A DNA stretch of 64,000 bases, from positions 361,036 through 425,035 of the forward strand of contig NZ_FORI01000002.1 of assembly GCF_900113965.1 (NCBI RefSeq), given 5' to 3'. A program made the position numbers and the translations under genes. Source of the DNA: Treponema bryantii. Lineage in GTDB: Bacteria > Spirochaetota > Spirochaetia > Treponematales > Treponemataceae. The notes beneath the pieces are model-generated. The model did not search any database. It was not told the origin of the DNA and saw nothing but the letters and a program-made list of their open reading frames with translations. Position 1 is the first letter of the stretch. Each line of letters opens with the position of its first letter. Below are positions 36,301-43,297 of the stretch, in pieces.

Positions 36301-36942
36301 CGTTTGCAGGTTATCAGCGACTTTACCGAGCTTGGAAGCGGCTTTAAAATTGCGATGAAAGATATGGAAATCCGCGGGGCCGGAAATCTCTTAGGCCGTG
36401 ACCAGAGCGGCGACGTATACTCTGTCGGCTTTGATATGTACGTTCGTCTTTTGAACGAAGCCGTAAACCGCCTGGCTCTCCAGAAGGACTACAAGGAACA
36501 GACCGAAGTTCTTATGGAAATGGAATACACAGGCTTTATTCCGGACACTTACATTATCAATCCGCAGATCAAAATGGAAATCTACAAGAAGATTGCAGCC
36601 GTTACAGACGATGCAGAATTCGACGCAGTACTTGCAGAACTCGCAGACCGTTTCGGCCCGATTCCAGAAGAAGTTTCAAGTCTTCTGGCCCTTGCCGAAA
36701 TCCGCATTATCTGCCGCAAACTCAGCATAAAATCTATTAAGGAACGACAGGGCGAAGTAGCAGTAGAGTTCCAGCAGGTTTCAAATATCTCAATTGATAA
36801 GATTCTCAAACTAATTAAAGACAATCCGAACTCGGTACGTCTTAATCAGAAACTACCGAACGTTCTTTTTATCAAACTTGGAAAAATCGGCTTAAAGGAA
36901 AAGTCAGAGTTTATACGTGAGAAGCTCAGTCAGCTGGCGTGA
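33304..36942 (+). CDS. mfd: Transcription-repair coupling factor
   Basis: Displaces stalled RNA polymerase at DNA lesions and recruits UvrA. The 1212-residue protein has UvrB-homology modules at the N-terminus (YTRVPKVNVRGEFSLRGEVLDIF) and an RNA polymerase interaction domain near 545-620 (PGDYIVHVNWGIGLFHGIERV). The translocase motifs follow: Walker A GDVGYGKTE (near 699), DEEQRFGV (near 800), TATPIPRTLHM, and QLRGRVGRSDRQAYAY. A C-terminal TRCF domain is present. A Gly/Ala-rich insertion lies near 295-310. TATAAT at 33287-33292 is 11 nt from the ATG. Confidence 0.96.
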   Translation: MKSLTSIDEILHNQAEIRSTAQAFFDENTAFPLNIEGLHGSLFSLFTAEVCRSNHVKAVQAAQYSASSKSSPSYKVFSADLIIVVPTEADARDIAGDFAAVYDEAEVHIFPDWGTVPYRPAARGSVTFGKRAGVLSKLLSKKSSVQFHETPRIFIFTQRAFMSPLPSPEYLKTLSFKLNKGDKLDTTNIAQKLAAMGYTRVPKVNVRGEFSLRGEVLDIFLPCDEHASRVIFDFDEIESFKEFEADTQATVGSKKDLLIYPTKEVLWTPELIEKARQRMEEYQATAIKEDGAGTAEFAAGGVGGGAPSDFSVHLPLTESAQEYLKNLLTGLSVSGEAEGEEFLYQLVSDKTHTLLDYIDENTFVLFYNYDKQENARLTINREYNKLYRTSREEYPVLPPDMVLSDYGKLLENISKCILFRTLQKAEETESVIKHQISAEPARSFFGNINFMKEELTELQNAGWNIFIFTDNENQQLRIHEIFKDFVDIQDDGAIHPVVLIPKAISAGFRLPEAKLLVIQENEIFGRRQYVPKSVNKAKSKAIDTFVELNPGDYIVHVNWGIGLFHGIERVKAMGNERDYIKLEYADNEIAFVPIEQVNLVQRYIGNEGDKPRLDRIGSKSWESRKNKVKQAVEDIAQKLIDLYSRRQASVGFAFPKETEWQAAFEAAFPYEDTPDQITVTEEIKADMEKPVPMDRLVCGDVGYGKTEIAMRAAFKAVMGGKQVAFLAPTTILAEQHYETCKNRFKNFPVKIERLSRFVAPAEQKKILAKVAAGEVDILVGTHRIIQKDVSFKKLGLMIIDEEQRFGVKDKEKLKVMKNNIDCLTMSATPIPRTLHMSLLKIRDMSLLTTPPQNRQPIETVVDEFTDDRITQAIRREIERGGQVFYLHNRVESLQEIRRKVETLVPEVLVDVAHGQMTSTQLEEIFHRFKMGGFHVLIATTIIENGIDIPNVNTIIIDRADMYGVSQLYQLRGRVGRSDRQAYAYLLYPENKALSEVAMKRLQVISDFTELGSGFKIAMKDMEIRGAGNLLGRDQSGDVYSVGFDMYVRLLNEAVNRLALQKDYKEQTEVLMEMEYTGFIPDTYIINPQIKMEIYKKIAAVTDDAEFDAVLAELADRFGPIPEEVSSLLALAEIRIICRKLSIKSIKERQGEVAVEFQQVSNISIDKILKLIKDNPNSVRLNQKLPNVLFIKLGKIGLKEKSEFIREKLSQLA

Positions 36943-36948
36943 TGATCT

Positions 36949-38205
36949 CTACAGTATCGCTGGCACATTCTCCAGAACTGTCGTAACATTTGGACTCAAA
37001 AAATCCCGTTTCATTTCCCAGCCAGTCTTTGTGTAAGATTTGGCCAGGGTGATTGAACGGCGGCCGTACATTGATGTTATATGATCAACCGCATTCATCA
37101 GCTTATGTTTTTTGATATCTTCTTTTGGATCTATCCAGAGCAAGCCCTGGTACTGCGCGGGCATAATATCTAACAGTGAAATCATAACAACCTTGTAGCC
37201 GTAGCCAGGACGGAAGATATGAGGAAGGGCAAGGCGGATTGCATTTACTATGTCGGGAGTGTAAGAGGTAAGGCGGGGGAGCTCTACAATTACGCCGTTG
37301 GAATACTGACTCGCTAAATCATCAGAATAATAATTGCAGGTAGAGATTGTGACCTGCACGGCTTTGCATTCTGAGTTCTGTTGTCTGAGGCGCTCCACGG
37401 CAAGCTCTGCATATTCAACGGCAGCACATTCAATTGTTTCCAGATCATACACCTTTATTGAAAACTGACGACTGGAAGTTATGATGTCTTTTTTTTCTCT
37501 GGTGATTTTTTCGATGCAGCGGATTCCGTTCAGTTCCTGGACTGTATCAAAGCCCTGACTGGTGAGCAGACGTTTTGCATCACATAAAGGCATGTGCTTT
37601 AACATCAGTGCATTGTTGATTCCATGCATTTGAAGCTTCAGGGCCCGCTTATGGCCGATTCCCCAGATAGTTCCGCAATCAGTCTGTTCGAGCAGGGCAT
37701 CTACCTCGGCAGGATCATAAACAAAAACTCCGCCATGTTCCTTTGCTTTTTTATTGTAGAGTTTGGCCAAGGTTTTAGTAGGTGCTGCACCAACACAGAT
37801 TGGAATTCCGACTTCCTTAGAAATCCGGTGCTTCAACTCATGGCCGATTTCTTCATAATCCTTTTTGCTCCAGTTGCATTTATCAAAAAAAAGAAAAGAC
37901 TCATCAATGGAATACTCTTCAATTTCGGGTGCATATTCACGATAGATAGAAGAAATTCGGCGGCTGATATCTGCATAAAGAGTGTAGTTACTGGAAAAGA
38001 TTGTGATTCCCCTGAGGTCACAAATATCGCGCACCTTGAAGTAGGGATCCCCGCGTTTAATACCACAAGCCTTGGCTTCCTTATTGAGCGCTATAATAAT
38101 TCCGTCATTATTTGAGAGAACAGCGACAGGCTTACCGCGAAGGTCCGGTCGATAAATCTGTTCACAGGATGCATAAAAAGAATTGCCGTCTGCGTGTAGA
38201 ATCAT
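36949..38205 (-). CDS. umuC: Y-family translesion DNA polymerase, UmuC type
   Basis: An error-prone polymerase of 418 residues. The palm begins ILHADGNSFYASCEQIYRP with catalytic Asp6, the fingers/palm contain SNNDGIIIALN, and SIDE (residues 99-102) carries the other metal ligands. Helix-hairpin-helix, little-finger and a UmuC-type C-terminal DUF4113-like region follow (WIDPKEDIKKHKLMNAVDHI). It overlaps the UmuD'-like gene by 4 bp, giving a umuD'-umuC order, and is convergent with mfd, 6 bp away. Confidence 0.92.
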   Translation of the reverse strand: MILHADGNSFYASCEQIYRPDLRGKPVAVLSNNDGIIIALNKEAKACGIKRGDPYFKVRDICDLRGITIFSSNYTLYADISRRISSIYREYAPEIEEYSIDESFLFFDKCNWSKKDYEEIGHELKHRISKEVGIPICVGAAPTKTLAKLYNKKAKEHGGVFVYDPAEVDALLEQTDCGTIWGIGHKRALKLQMHGINNALMLKHMPLCDAKRLLTSQGFDTVQELNGIRCIEKITREKKDIITSSRQFSIKVYDLETIECAAVEYAELAVERLRQQNSECKAVQVTISTCNYYSDDLASQYSNGVIVELPRLTSYTPDIVNAIRLALPHIFRPGYGYKVVMISLLDIMPAQYQGLLWIDPKEDIKKHKLMNAVDHITSMYGRRSITLAKSYTKTGWEMKRDFLSPNVTTVLENVPAIL

Positions 38206-38519
38206 ATTTCTTTTACCGTGTGAATTACGTGGGTGACTGAACCTGTGATTATGACATCAGTCTGGCCATTGGCTTTGATGTTATAAACTCTTCCTAAAAC
38301 GAAATGCCCATCGGATTCATAAACAACAAGGCTGTTTGAGTTTATTTTCTTTGCCCGGTCTATGATGAGCAGGTCACCATCGAAAATCCCCATGTTCGTA
38401 TAATGAGAATTATCCATCCGCATAAAAACTGTTGCCGAAGGATGCTTGATTAAAGCTGCGTTGAGATCAATTGTATTTTGTTCATAGCCCTGTGCCGGGC
38501 TTGGAAATCCTGTTACCAT
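38202..38519 (-). CDS. UmuD'-like protein lacking cleavage arm and Ser-Lys dyad
   Basis: Starting from the ATG at 38519 this is a 105-residue protein beginning MVTGFPSPAQGYEQ. Aligned by eye with E. coli UmuD, it begins almost exactly at Gly25, the first residue of mature UmuD'. The segment HPSATVFMRMDNSH..GIFDGDLLIID is recognisable. However, the GDSM serine is not in register, and the catalytic Lys (FTVKK) is replaced (FVLGR). About ten residues before the last strand are also missing. It probably acts as a constitutively mature partner of UmuC. An in-frame ATG at 38570 exists, but it lies upstream of the promoter at 38529-38557. Confidence 0.75.
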   Translation of the reverse strand: MVTGFPSPAQGYEQNTIDLNAALIKHPSATVFMRMDNSHYTNMGIFDGDLLIIDRAKKINSNSLVVYESDGHFVLGRVYNIKANGQTDVIITGSVTHVIHTVKEI

Positions 38520-38528
38520 ACAAAAAAC

Positions 38529-38557
38529 ATGATAATGCGCTATTAACAGTTTGTCAA
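38529..38557 (-). promoter_or_regulatory. Promoter of the umuD'C-like operon
   Basis: On the minus strand TTGACA (38552-38557), a 17-nt spacer and TATCAT (38529-38534) lie 9 nt before the ATG at 38519. The -35 box is perfect. The transcript would start only 2-3 nt before the start codon. The dyad at 38541-38559 covers the -35 and spacer. Confidence 0.8.
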
Positions 38558-38580
38558 TAAAAATAACCAAATAGTTATTT
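38541..38580. promoter_or_regulatory. Two dyad-symmetric candidate operators between umuD' and S24 repressor
   Basis: Site 1 (38541-38559) is TATTAACA-GTT-TGTCAATA with 7 of 8 arm positions paired. Site 2 (38561-38580) is AAATAAC-N6-GTTATTT with perfect 7-bp arms. Their centres are about 20 bp apart, two helical turns. Site 1 overlaps the umuD' -35; site 2 lies where the -35 of the divergent repressor promoter would be. This fits autoregulation and repression by the adjacent S24 repressor. Confidence 0.7.
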
Positions 38581-38600
38581 ATTTATTTTAAAACTCACAG

Positions 38601-38606
38601 TATAAT
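38601..38606 (+). promoter_or_regulatory. -10 box of S24 repressor gene
   Basis: A perfect TATAAT ends 7 nt before the ATG at 38614, so the message is probably leaderless. The -35 region (about 38578-38583) is poor and overlaps the end of operator site 2. Confidence 0.65.
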
Positions 38607-38613
38607 AAAGGCC

Positions 38614-39234
38614 ATGGATGCCGAAATCTTTTGGAAAAAAGTGAAGATGCTTCTCTCTGAACGTGGTGTGAACCAAGACTGGCTTTGCGAACAGACTGGA
38701 ATTATCATTGGAACACTGCGCAATAAAATCTCTCTTGGTCGTTTGCCGACCTTTGATGAAGCTCTGAAAATTGTTGAAGCCTTTGGTATGACAATGGAAG
38801 AGTTCAAGGCTTATCCGGATGTACCTGCAAAGGACGTTATCACCATTCCGGTTTATGAGCAGGCGCTTTCTGCAGGCCGTGGCCAGGAGCTTCCGGATAC
38901 AGCAGAAATTATGGACTGGGTTGCAATTCCTTCTCATCTGAAAAAATACAGTTCAAATATCAGTGCCTCTTATGTTCGTGGAGACTCAATGGAGCCAACT
39001 CTTTTTGATGATGATGTGATTATTTATGATCGCTTTGGCTATGATGGTACTGATGGAATCTACGTCATCAACTATAAGGGTGCCGGCTATGTAAAACGAC
39101 TACAGCGTGGCAGCAATTTTGTTCGAATCATCTCCGACAACAAGAAATACGCTGAAATGACAGAGAGTGCTGAAAGTGAAGATTTCCGCGTAGTAGGGAA
39201 AGTTCGCTACGTTGTTCACAAGGTACAGGGGTAA
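38614..39234 (+). CDS. HTH-S24 (LexA/CI-like) self-cleaving repressor
   Basis: A 206-residue protein with an N-terminal HTH (about residues 5-66) and a C-terminal S24 peptidase fold. The nucleophile Ser125 (VRGDSMEPTL), the base Lys161 (GYVKRL) and a cleavage-site-like Ala87-Gly88 (LSAGRG) are all present, so RecA-stimulated self-cleavage is plausible. It is divergent from the umuD'C-like operon across two dyads and 3 bp upstream of a patatin gene. It likely serves as the local SOS switch. No other LexA is visible in this window. Confidence 0.88.
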   Translation: MDAEIFWKKVKMLLSERGVNQDWLCEQTGIIIGTLRNKISLGRLPTFDEALKIVEAFGMTMEEFKAYPDVPAKDVITIPVYEQALSAGRGQELPDTAEIMDWVAIPSHLKKYSSNISASYVRGDSMEPTLFDDDVIIYDRFGYDGTDGIYVINYKGAGYVKRLQRGSNFVRIISDNKKYAEMTESAESEDFRVVGKVRYVVHKVQG

Positions 39235-39237
39235 ATT

Positions 39238-40095
39238 ATGGAAGCTGGAAAAACAGGTCTTGTAATGGAAGGCGGCGCAATGCGCGGAATGTTTACCGCC
39301 GGCGTGCTCGATGTTCTTCTGGAAAACGGCATTGAGTTTGACGGTGCGATCGGAGTTTCTGCCGGTGCTACCTTTGGCTGCAATTATAAATCAAAACAGA
39401 TTGGGCGAGCCATCAGATATAATAAACGCTTTTGCAAGGACTGGAGATATTGTTCGCTCCGTTCTCTGATTAAGACTGGTGATTTATATGGAGCCGAGTT
39501 TTGTTATGACACGCTTCCAAATCAGCTTGATATTTTTGACACTGCAACTTACAGAGCAAATCCACTGAAGTTTTATTGTGTTGCTTCCGACTGTGAAACC
39601 GGTAAGCCTGTTTACAAGGAACTTGAAACTTGTGATAAGAATGATTTGACCTGGATGCGCGCTAGTGCCAGTATGCCGCTTGCTTCAAAAGTTGTTGAGG
39701 TTGACGGCTACAAGCTTTTAGATGGCGGCATGACAGATTCTATTCCTTTGAAATATTTTGAAGAAATCGGTTATAAAAAGAATCTTGTGATTTTGACACA
39801 GCCAAAGAATTTTTCTAAATCACCAAACAAGTTGATTGGCCTGATGAAAATCACCTTGAAAAAATATCCGGCCCTGGTTGAGGCAATGAAGCAAAGACAC
39901 GTTGTTTATAATCAGGAAAAGGAATACGTGTTCAGCCAGGAAGAGAAGGGTGCCGCCTTTGTTCTCTGCCCGGAGCACGATTTAGGAATCAGCCGAACCG
40001 AAAACAATCCTGCTGAATTAGACCGTGTATATAACGAGGGCCGTCTTTTAGCAAAATCAAAGCTGATGGAAATTAAGAGCTTCTTGAAGAAGTAG
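39238..40095 (+). CDS. Patatin-like phospholipase
   Basis: A 285-residue serine lipid hydrolase with the Ser-Asp dyad. The oxyanion segment EGGAMRGMFTAGVL, nucleophile GVSAG (near residue 40) and LDGGMTD (near 160, Asp) are present. No signal peptide is seen, so it probably acts at the inner face of the membrane. It starts 3 bp after the S24 repressor stop and so should be cotranscribed with it. This would place a lipase under damage-linked autoregulation, though a housekeeping role is equally possible. Confidence 0.88.
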   Translation: MEAGKTGLVMEGGAMRGMFTAGVLDVLLENGIEFDGAIGVSAGATFGCNYKSKQIGRAIRYNKRFCKDWRYCSLRSLIKTGDLYGAEFCYDTLPNQLDIFDTATYRANPLKFYCVASDCETGKPVYKELETCDKNDLTWMRASASMPLASKVVEVDGYKLLDGGMTDSIPLKYFEEIGYKKNLVILTQPKNFSKSPNKLIGLMKITLKKYPALVEAMKQRHVVYNQEKEYVFSQEEKGAAFVLCPEHDLGISRTENNPAELDRVYNEGRLLAKSKLMEIKSFLKK

Positions 40096-40137
40096 TTTTG
40101 GTAAAGTATTTAGAACAAAAGAGGAGAACAATAGCAA

Positions 40138-40350
40138 ATGGAAAAAGAAACTGATGAACGCCTGACCGCAATTGAAATGAAGCTTGCCTACATGGAAGAC
40201 TTTGTAAACCAGATCCAGAACGTAGCCGTTGAGCAGGCAAAGACTATTGATAAACTCCAGAAAGAAATGAAACTAATGTCCGACCGAGTCCGCGAAATGT
40301 CCAACGCGATGGAAGGGGAGATTCCTAATAGGAAGCCGCCGCATTATTAA
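40138..40350 (+). CDS. SlyX-family coiled-coil protein
   Basis: A 70-residue, almost entirely helical protein (ERLTAIEMKLAYMEDFVNQI ... IDKLQKEMKLMSDRV) ending PNRKPPHY, which matches the SlyX family C-terminus PPPHY. Function is unknown in all species. It is preceded by GAGGAG, about 14 nt before the ATG, and is convergent with the Bpt-Aat fusion. Confidence 0.8.
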   Translation: MEKETDERLTAIEMKLAYMEDFVNQIQNVAVEQAKTIDKLQKEMKLMSDRVREMSNAMEGEIPNRKPPHY

Positions 40351-40357
40351 TAATAAT

Positions 40358-41908
40358 TTAGAGTAAATTTTCAATCTTGCACTTAAGCGGCACTTTGGAA
40401 TACTTCCCCAGTTTTTCAATGTACTGTTTGCGAGGAATTTCTTTAGCGCCGTAGCGGGCCATGTTTTCGGTGTAAGTCTGACAGTCGATGAGTTTGCCAC
40501 CGGCTTTCTGGAAGGCTCGGGCAAATAGAACGAAGGCGCTTTTTGAACTGTTTGGTTCAATCGTGAACATTGATTCGCCGCAGAAGACGCTTCCGAGTAA
40601 GACTCCGTAAAAACCGCCGACGAGCTTGTCATCTTTCCAGACTTCGATGCTATGGGCGTATCCGGCTTTATGAAACTTCTTGTAGGCTTTGATCATCTTT
40701 GGGCCAATCCAAGTGCCATTCTGGTCCGGGCGTTTTTGTTTTGCACAGTTTTTTATAACATCACAAAATGCCTTGTCGATTGTGTAAGTGTAGGGGTTGT
40801 GCTTCAAAAACTTTTCAATCGATTTTGAAACGTGAAGTTTGGCTGGTGAAATCACAAAACGTTTCTTTGGAGACTGCCAGATTACCGGCTCTCCCTGGTC
40901 TTCATTGAACCATGGAAATACTCCCTGATTATAAGCTGAATAAAGCAGACGCAGAGGAATATTTTCTGTAATAAGAGAAATCTCATCGTAACCATAAAGC
41001 AGGCCTGGCTCAGGGAACGTAAAGACATCTGAAGTATCAATCTTTGTCGAGCGTGATTTTTCATTTTCAATCCGCAGATAGTTTTCCAGAACCTGAGGAC
41101 ATTGTTCGAGGCCGGTACTGTCTGTCCATAATCCATTAAGCAAAAGCTGATATGGTTTATAGTTTGTCTTGTAATTCATTTTCCGGCAGTGAGGCAGATA
41201 AAGTCCGAGATAATAATATGGGAAATGATTTTCAACACAGAAGCCAATCTCAAAAAGAACGCTGTAAACTCCAATGCTTCTTTTGAGTACTTCCTTGCTG
41301 ATATCATAATAAAAATAGTTCGAAGAAATACCGGTGACAAATCCGCCTTCATCAAAAACGTAATCAATAATGCTTACTCCAATCAGCTGGCCCTGAACCT
41401 TATAATCAAGATTGATAATTCCGCTGTAGCCGCTATTCATTTTTTTGAGATCGTCTTTAGCTTTCTGGAGTGTAAGTCGGTTGAAACCAGGGGTGCCCTC
41501 ATTGTGATGATTATAGTAGTTGCGATACATAAGGGCTTTTTCGTCAGTGCAAAAATCATCAGGATTTGTAATGATTGTGACTTCTACACCCTGATTTATA
41601 CGAAGGATTTTTCTCTGGCTTTTTGAAGGAGTAAAGTCTTTTGCATGGATTCGTATTGGAATGCATTCACGGCAGTTCTGACATTTAGTGTGATAAACGA
41701 GCGAATGATAACGGCGGAAGCCCTGTCGGAGAAGCCTTTCATAAAGAATGCAGTCCAGCTTTTCAACCGGAAGATTTGACCCCATCCAGTTAAAAGAGGT
41801 TAAGACATTTGTACATTCACGGTCTGAAAAATAACCGCAATCTGCCTTATCTTCTCCAAACGGGACTCTTCGAAAAATTTCTGCAATGTTGATTTCTGCT
41901 TCAGCCAT
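40358..41908 (-). CDS. Fused Bpt-Aat N-degron aminoacyl-tRNA-protein transferase
   Basis: Residues about 20-250 match bacterial aspartate/glutamate leucyltransferase Bpt (related to Ate1): CGYFSDRECTNV, RQGFRRYHSLVYHTKCQNC, YRNYYNHHNEGTPGF, and LGLYLPHCRKMNYKTNYKP. Residues about 320-505 match leucyl/phenylalanyl-tRNA-protein transferase Aat: LYSAYNQGVFPWF, WQSPKKRFVI, TWIGPKMIKAY, GGFYGVLLGSVFCGESMF, and LIDCQTYTENMARYGA. A single 516-residue chain thus combines both transferases that tag proteins with Leu/Phe for ClpS-ClpAP degradation. No frameshift or internal stop is seen at the junction. Confidence 0.88.
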   Translation of the reverse strand: MAEAEINIAEIFRRVPFGEDKADCGYFSDRECTNVLTSFNWMGSNLPVEKLDCILYERLLRQGFRRYHSLVYHTKCQNCRECIPIRIHAKDFTPSKSQRKILRINQGVEVTIITNPDDFCTDEKALMYRNYYNHHNEGTPGFNRLTLQKAKDDLKKMNSGYSGIINLDYKVQGQLIGVSIIDYVFDEGGFVTGISSNYFYYDISKEVLKRSIGVYSVLFEIGFCVENHFPYYYLGLYLPHCRKMNYKTNYKPYQLLLNGLWTDSTGLEQCPQVLENYLRIENEKSRSTKIDTSDVFTFPEPGLLYGYDEISLITENIPLRLLYSAYNQGVFPWFNEDQGEPVIWQSPKKRFVISPAKLHVSKSIEKFLKHNPYTYTIDKAFCDVIKNCAKQKRPDQNGTWIGPKMIKAYKKFHKAGYAHSIEVWKDDKLVGGFYGVLLGSVFCGESMFTIEPNSSKSAFVLFARAFQKAGGKLIDCQTYTENMARYGAKEIPRKQYIEKLGKYSKVPLKCKIENLL

Positions 41909-41934
41909 GATGAGAATTATTGCAGTTTAATTTT

Positions 41935-42237
41935 TTATATTTCAAAATCCAAACAAGCGCGGCTTGCAGTATAAGGACGAACCTTGCTGTCAGCTACGGC
42001 TACATGCTCCGGATGTTTTGAGTAGCCTTTGAGAGTTTCTTCGTTCTCGAAGGTTGAGTCCAGCATGAGGTCGGCGGTGGAAGAGGCGAGGCGGCCGCTG
42101 GTGATTACTTTGATATCTACGAGGCCTGGGACTTTTCCCTTGAGGCCTTCGAGACCTTCTTTGATTCCGGCTTTTACTGATTCTTTTTCAGAATCGCTCA
42201 TTTCTTTTAATGTCCATAAGATGATGTGCTTTACCAT
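41935..42237 (-). CDS. Dabb-family (stress-responsive A/B barrel) protein
   Basis: A 100-residue ferredoxin-like protein beginning MVKHIILWTLKEMSDSEKES, with LMLDSTFENEETLKGYSKHPEHVAV near the C-terminus, typical of Dabb dimers. The function of most members is unknown. It lies 26 bp upstream of the Bpt-Aat gene on the same strand. Confidence 0.85.
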   Translation of the reverse strand: MVKHIILWTLKEMSDSEKESVKAGIKEGLEGLKGKVPGLVDIKVITSGRLASSTADLMLDSTFENEETLKGYSKHPEHVAVADSKVRPYTASRACLDFEI

Positions 42238-42263
42238 TTTTTTTGTCCTCTTTTTATATCAGT

Positions 42264-42491
42264 TTAAATCATATTACAGCCGGATTTTCTTTCTTCCGGA
42301 TGTGCTACTTCAAAGCCGCAGTTGGCTTCCATGTTGAGTTCGCGGAGCTCTTTTACTCCATCAATATAGAGCTGATAGTTGATGCCTGTAGATTCGTATC
42401 CGCAGCCAACATCATAATCATCCCCCAATGATTCGCGTACAATCTGCTCGCGCTGTTCACGGGTTGTGTCTTTAATCAAAATGCTTGCCAT
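42264..42491 (-). CDS. Small conserved hypothetical protein
   Basis: A 75-residue soluble protein, MASILIKDTTREQREQIVRESLG..., followed by a Cys/Gly/Tyr segment and a C-terminal ELNMEANCGFEVAHPEERKSGC. The N-terminus resembles small proteins I have seen in Firmicutes and Treponema annotated only as hypothetical. The ATG at 42491 follows AAAGGGAAC; an upstream in-frame Met adds seven residues. Confidence 0.65.
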   Translation of the reverse strand: MASILIKDTTREQREQIVRESLGDDYDVGCGYESTGINYQLYIDGVKELRELNMEANCGFEVAHPEERKSGCNMI

Positions 42492-42566
42492 AGTGTTCCC
42501 TTTTGAAAACATTTTATCACGAAATGAGAGTTTATACAGTGCTTTGTGTTAAAATCTCAGCTTGAA

Positions 42567-42683
42567 TTAAAAGGAGTCGGACAAAGGAATCTGTCCTGAT
42601 GTATATAAAAATCCGTTTGCAAGAATTGCCTGTGAGTAAGGTCCGATTGCTGCCGGTGCTGATTTTGTTTCGATTGTTTTCAT
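42567..42683 (-). pseudogene. RidA (YjgF) 5' fragment
   Basis: A 38-codon frame with AGGAG upstream reads [19 protein letters not shown], then [12 protein letters not shown], the unmistakable start of the enamine/imine deaminase RidA. It then stops after SDSF. The remaining about 90 residues, including the catalytic Arg, are absent. It keeps a near-consensus promoter (42725-42753), so a short peptide may still be made. Confidence 0.85.
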
Positions 42684-42724
42684 AGTAGGTCTCCTGACAT
42701 TTTACCTATAAATAAGATAGGAAT

Positions 42725-42753
42725 ATAATACAAATAAGGGAGCTGACAGTCAA
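42725..42753 (-). promoter_or_regulatory. Promoter upstream of ridA fragment
   Basis: On the minus strand TTGACT (42748-42753), a 17-nt spacer and TATTAT (42725-42730). The gap 42492-42823 otherwise holds only the ridA remnant and, on the plus strand, TATAAT (42802-42807) for the next gene. Confidence 0.7.
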
Positions 42754-42823
42754 TTAAAATAATTCTGATAAAATACACAACAAAAATTTTTGCTTATCTG
42801 TTATAATAATACGAGAGGCAAAA

Positions 42824-43294
42824 ATGATAAATTATAAAAAAGCTGATTTGAACGAACTTGACGAAATTATAAGATGCCGCATGGAATTTATCCGCGAAGA
42901 TATGGGAGCTCAAACTCCGGAAATGGAAGCGGTAATTCAAGCACAGCTTCAGGAATATCTTAAAAATCATCTGAACCGCGATTGTTTTGTTTTTGCGGCG
43001 GAGGAAGATGGAAAAATCATTTCAATTGCTTTTTTACTGATTCAGGAAAAACCTGCGAATCCTCGATTTCCTCATGGCCGTGTCGGAAATATTATGAACG
43101 TATACACGGTTGCTGAAAAACGCCGCCAGGGAATTGCCGGCAATGTAATCAAACAGATTATGGATTTTTGTAAGATGCAAAATCTTGATTTTCTCGAACT
43201 CAAGGCTGCTCCAATGGGTTATCCCCTGTATAAAAAACTTGGCTTTGAAGATGCCTGCAGCCGTTGTAAAGAAATGGAGTATCATTGGGAGTAA
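42824..43294 (+). CDS. GNAT N-acetyltransferase
   Basis: A 156-residue acetyl-CoA-dependent transferase. The acetyl-CoA-binding motif A is seen in VYTVAEKRRQGIAGNVIKQI (Q/RxxGxA, near residue 100), followed by LELKAAPMGYPLYKKLGFED, the usual C-terminal strand. The acceptor is unknown. TATAAT (42802-42807) and AGAGG precede it, and the next gene starts 3 bp after its stop. It heads a run of small, same-strand enzymes. Confidence 0.88.
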   Translation: MINYKKADLNELDEIIRCRMEFIREDMGAQTPEMEAVIQAQLQEYLKNHLNRDCFVFAAEEDGKIISIAFLLIQEKPANPRFPHGRVGNIMNVYTVAEKRRQGIAGNVIKQIMDFCKMQNLDFLELKAAPMGYPLYKKLGFEDACSRCKEMEYHWE

Positions 43295-43297
43295 TAA

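Noticed and set aside
38520..38570. Upstream start of the UmuD'-like gene at 38570
   Set aside because: The extra 17 codons would overlap the strong promoter and operator, and do not resemble the UmuD N-terminal arm.
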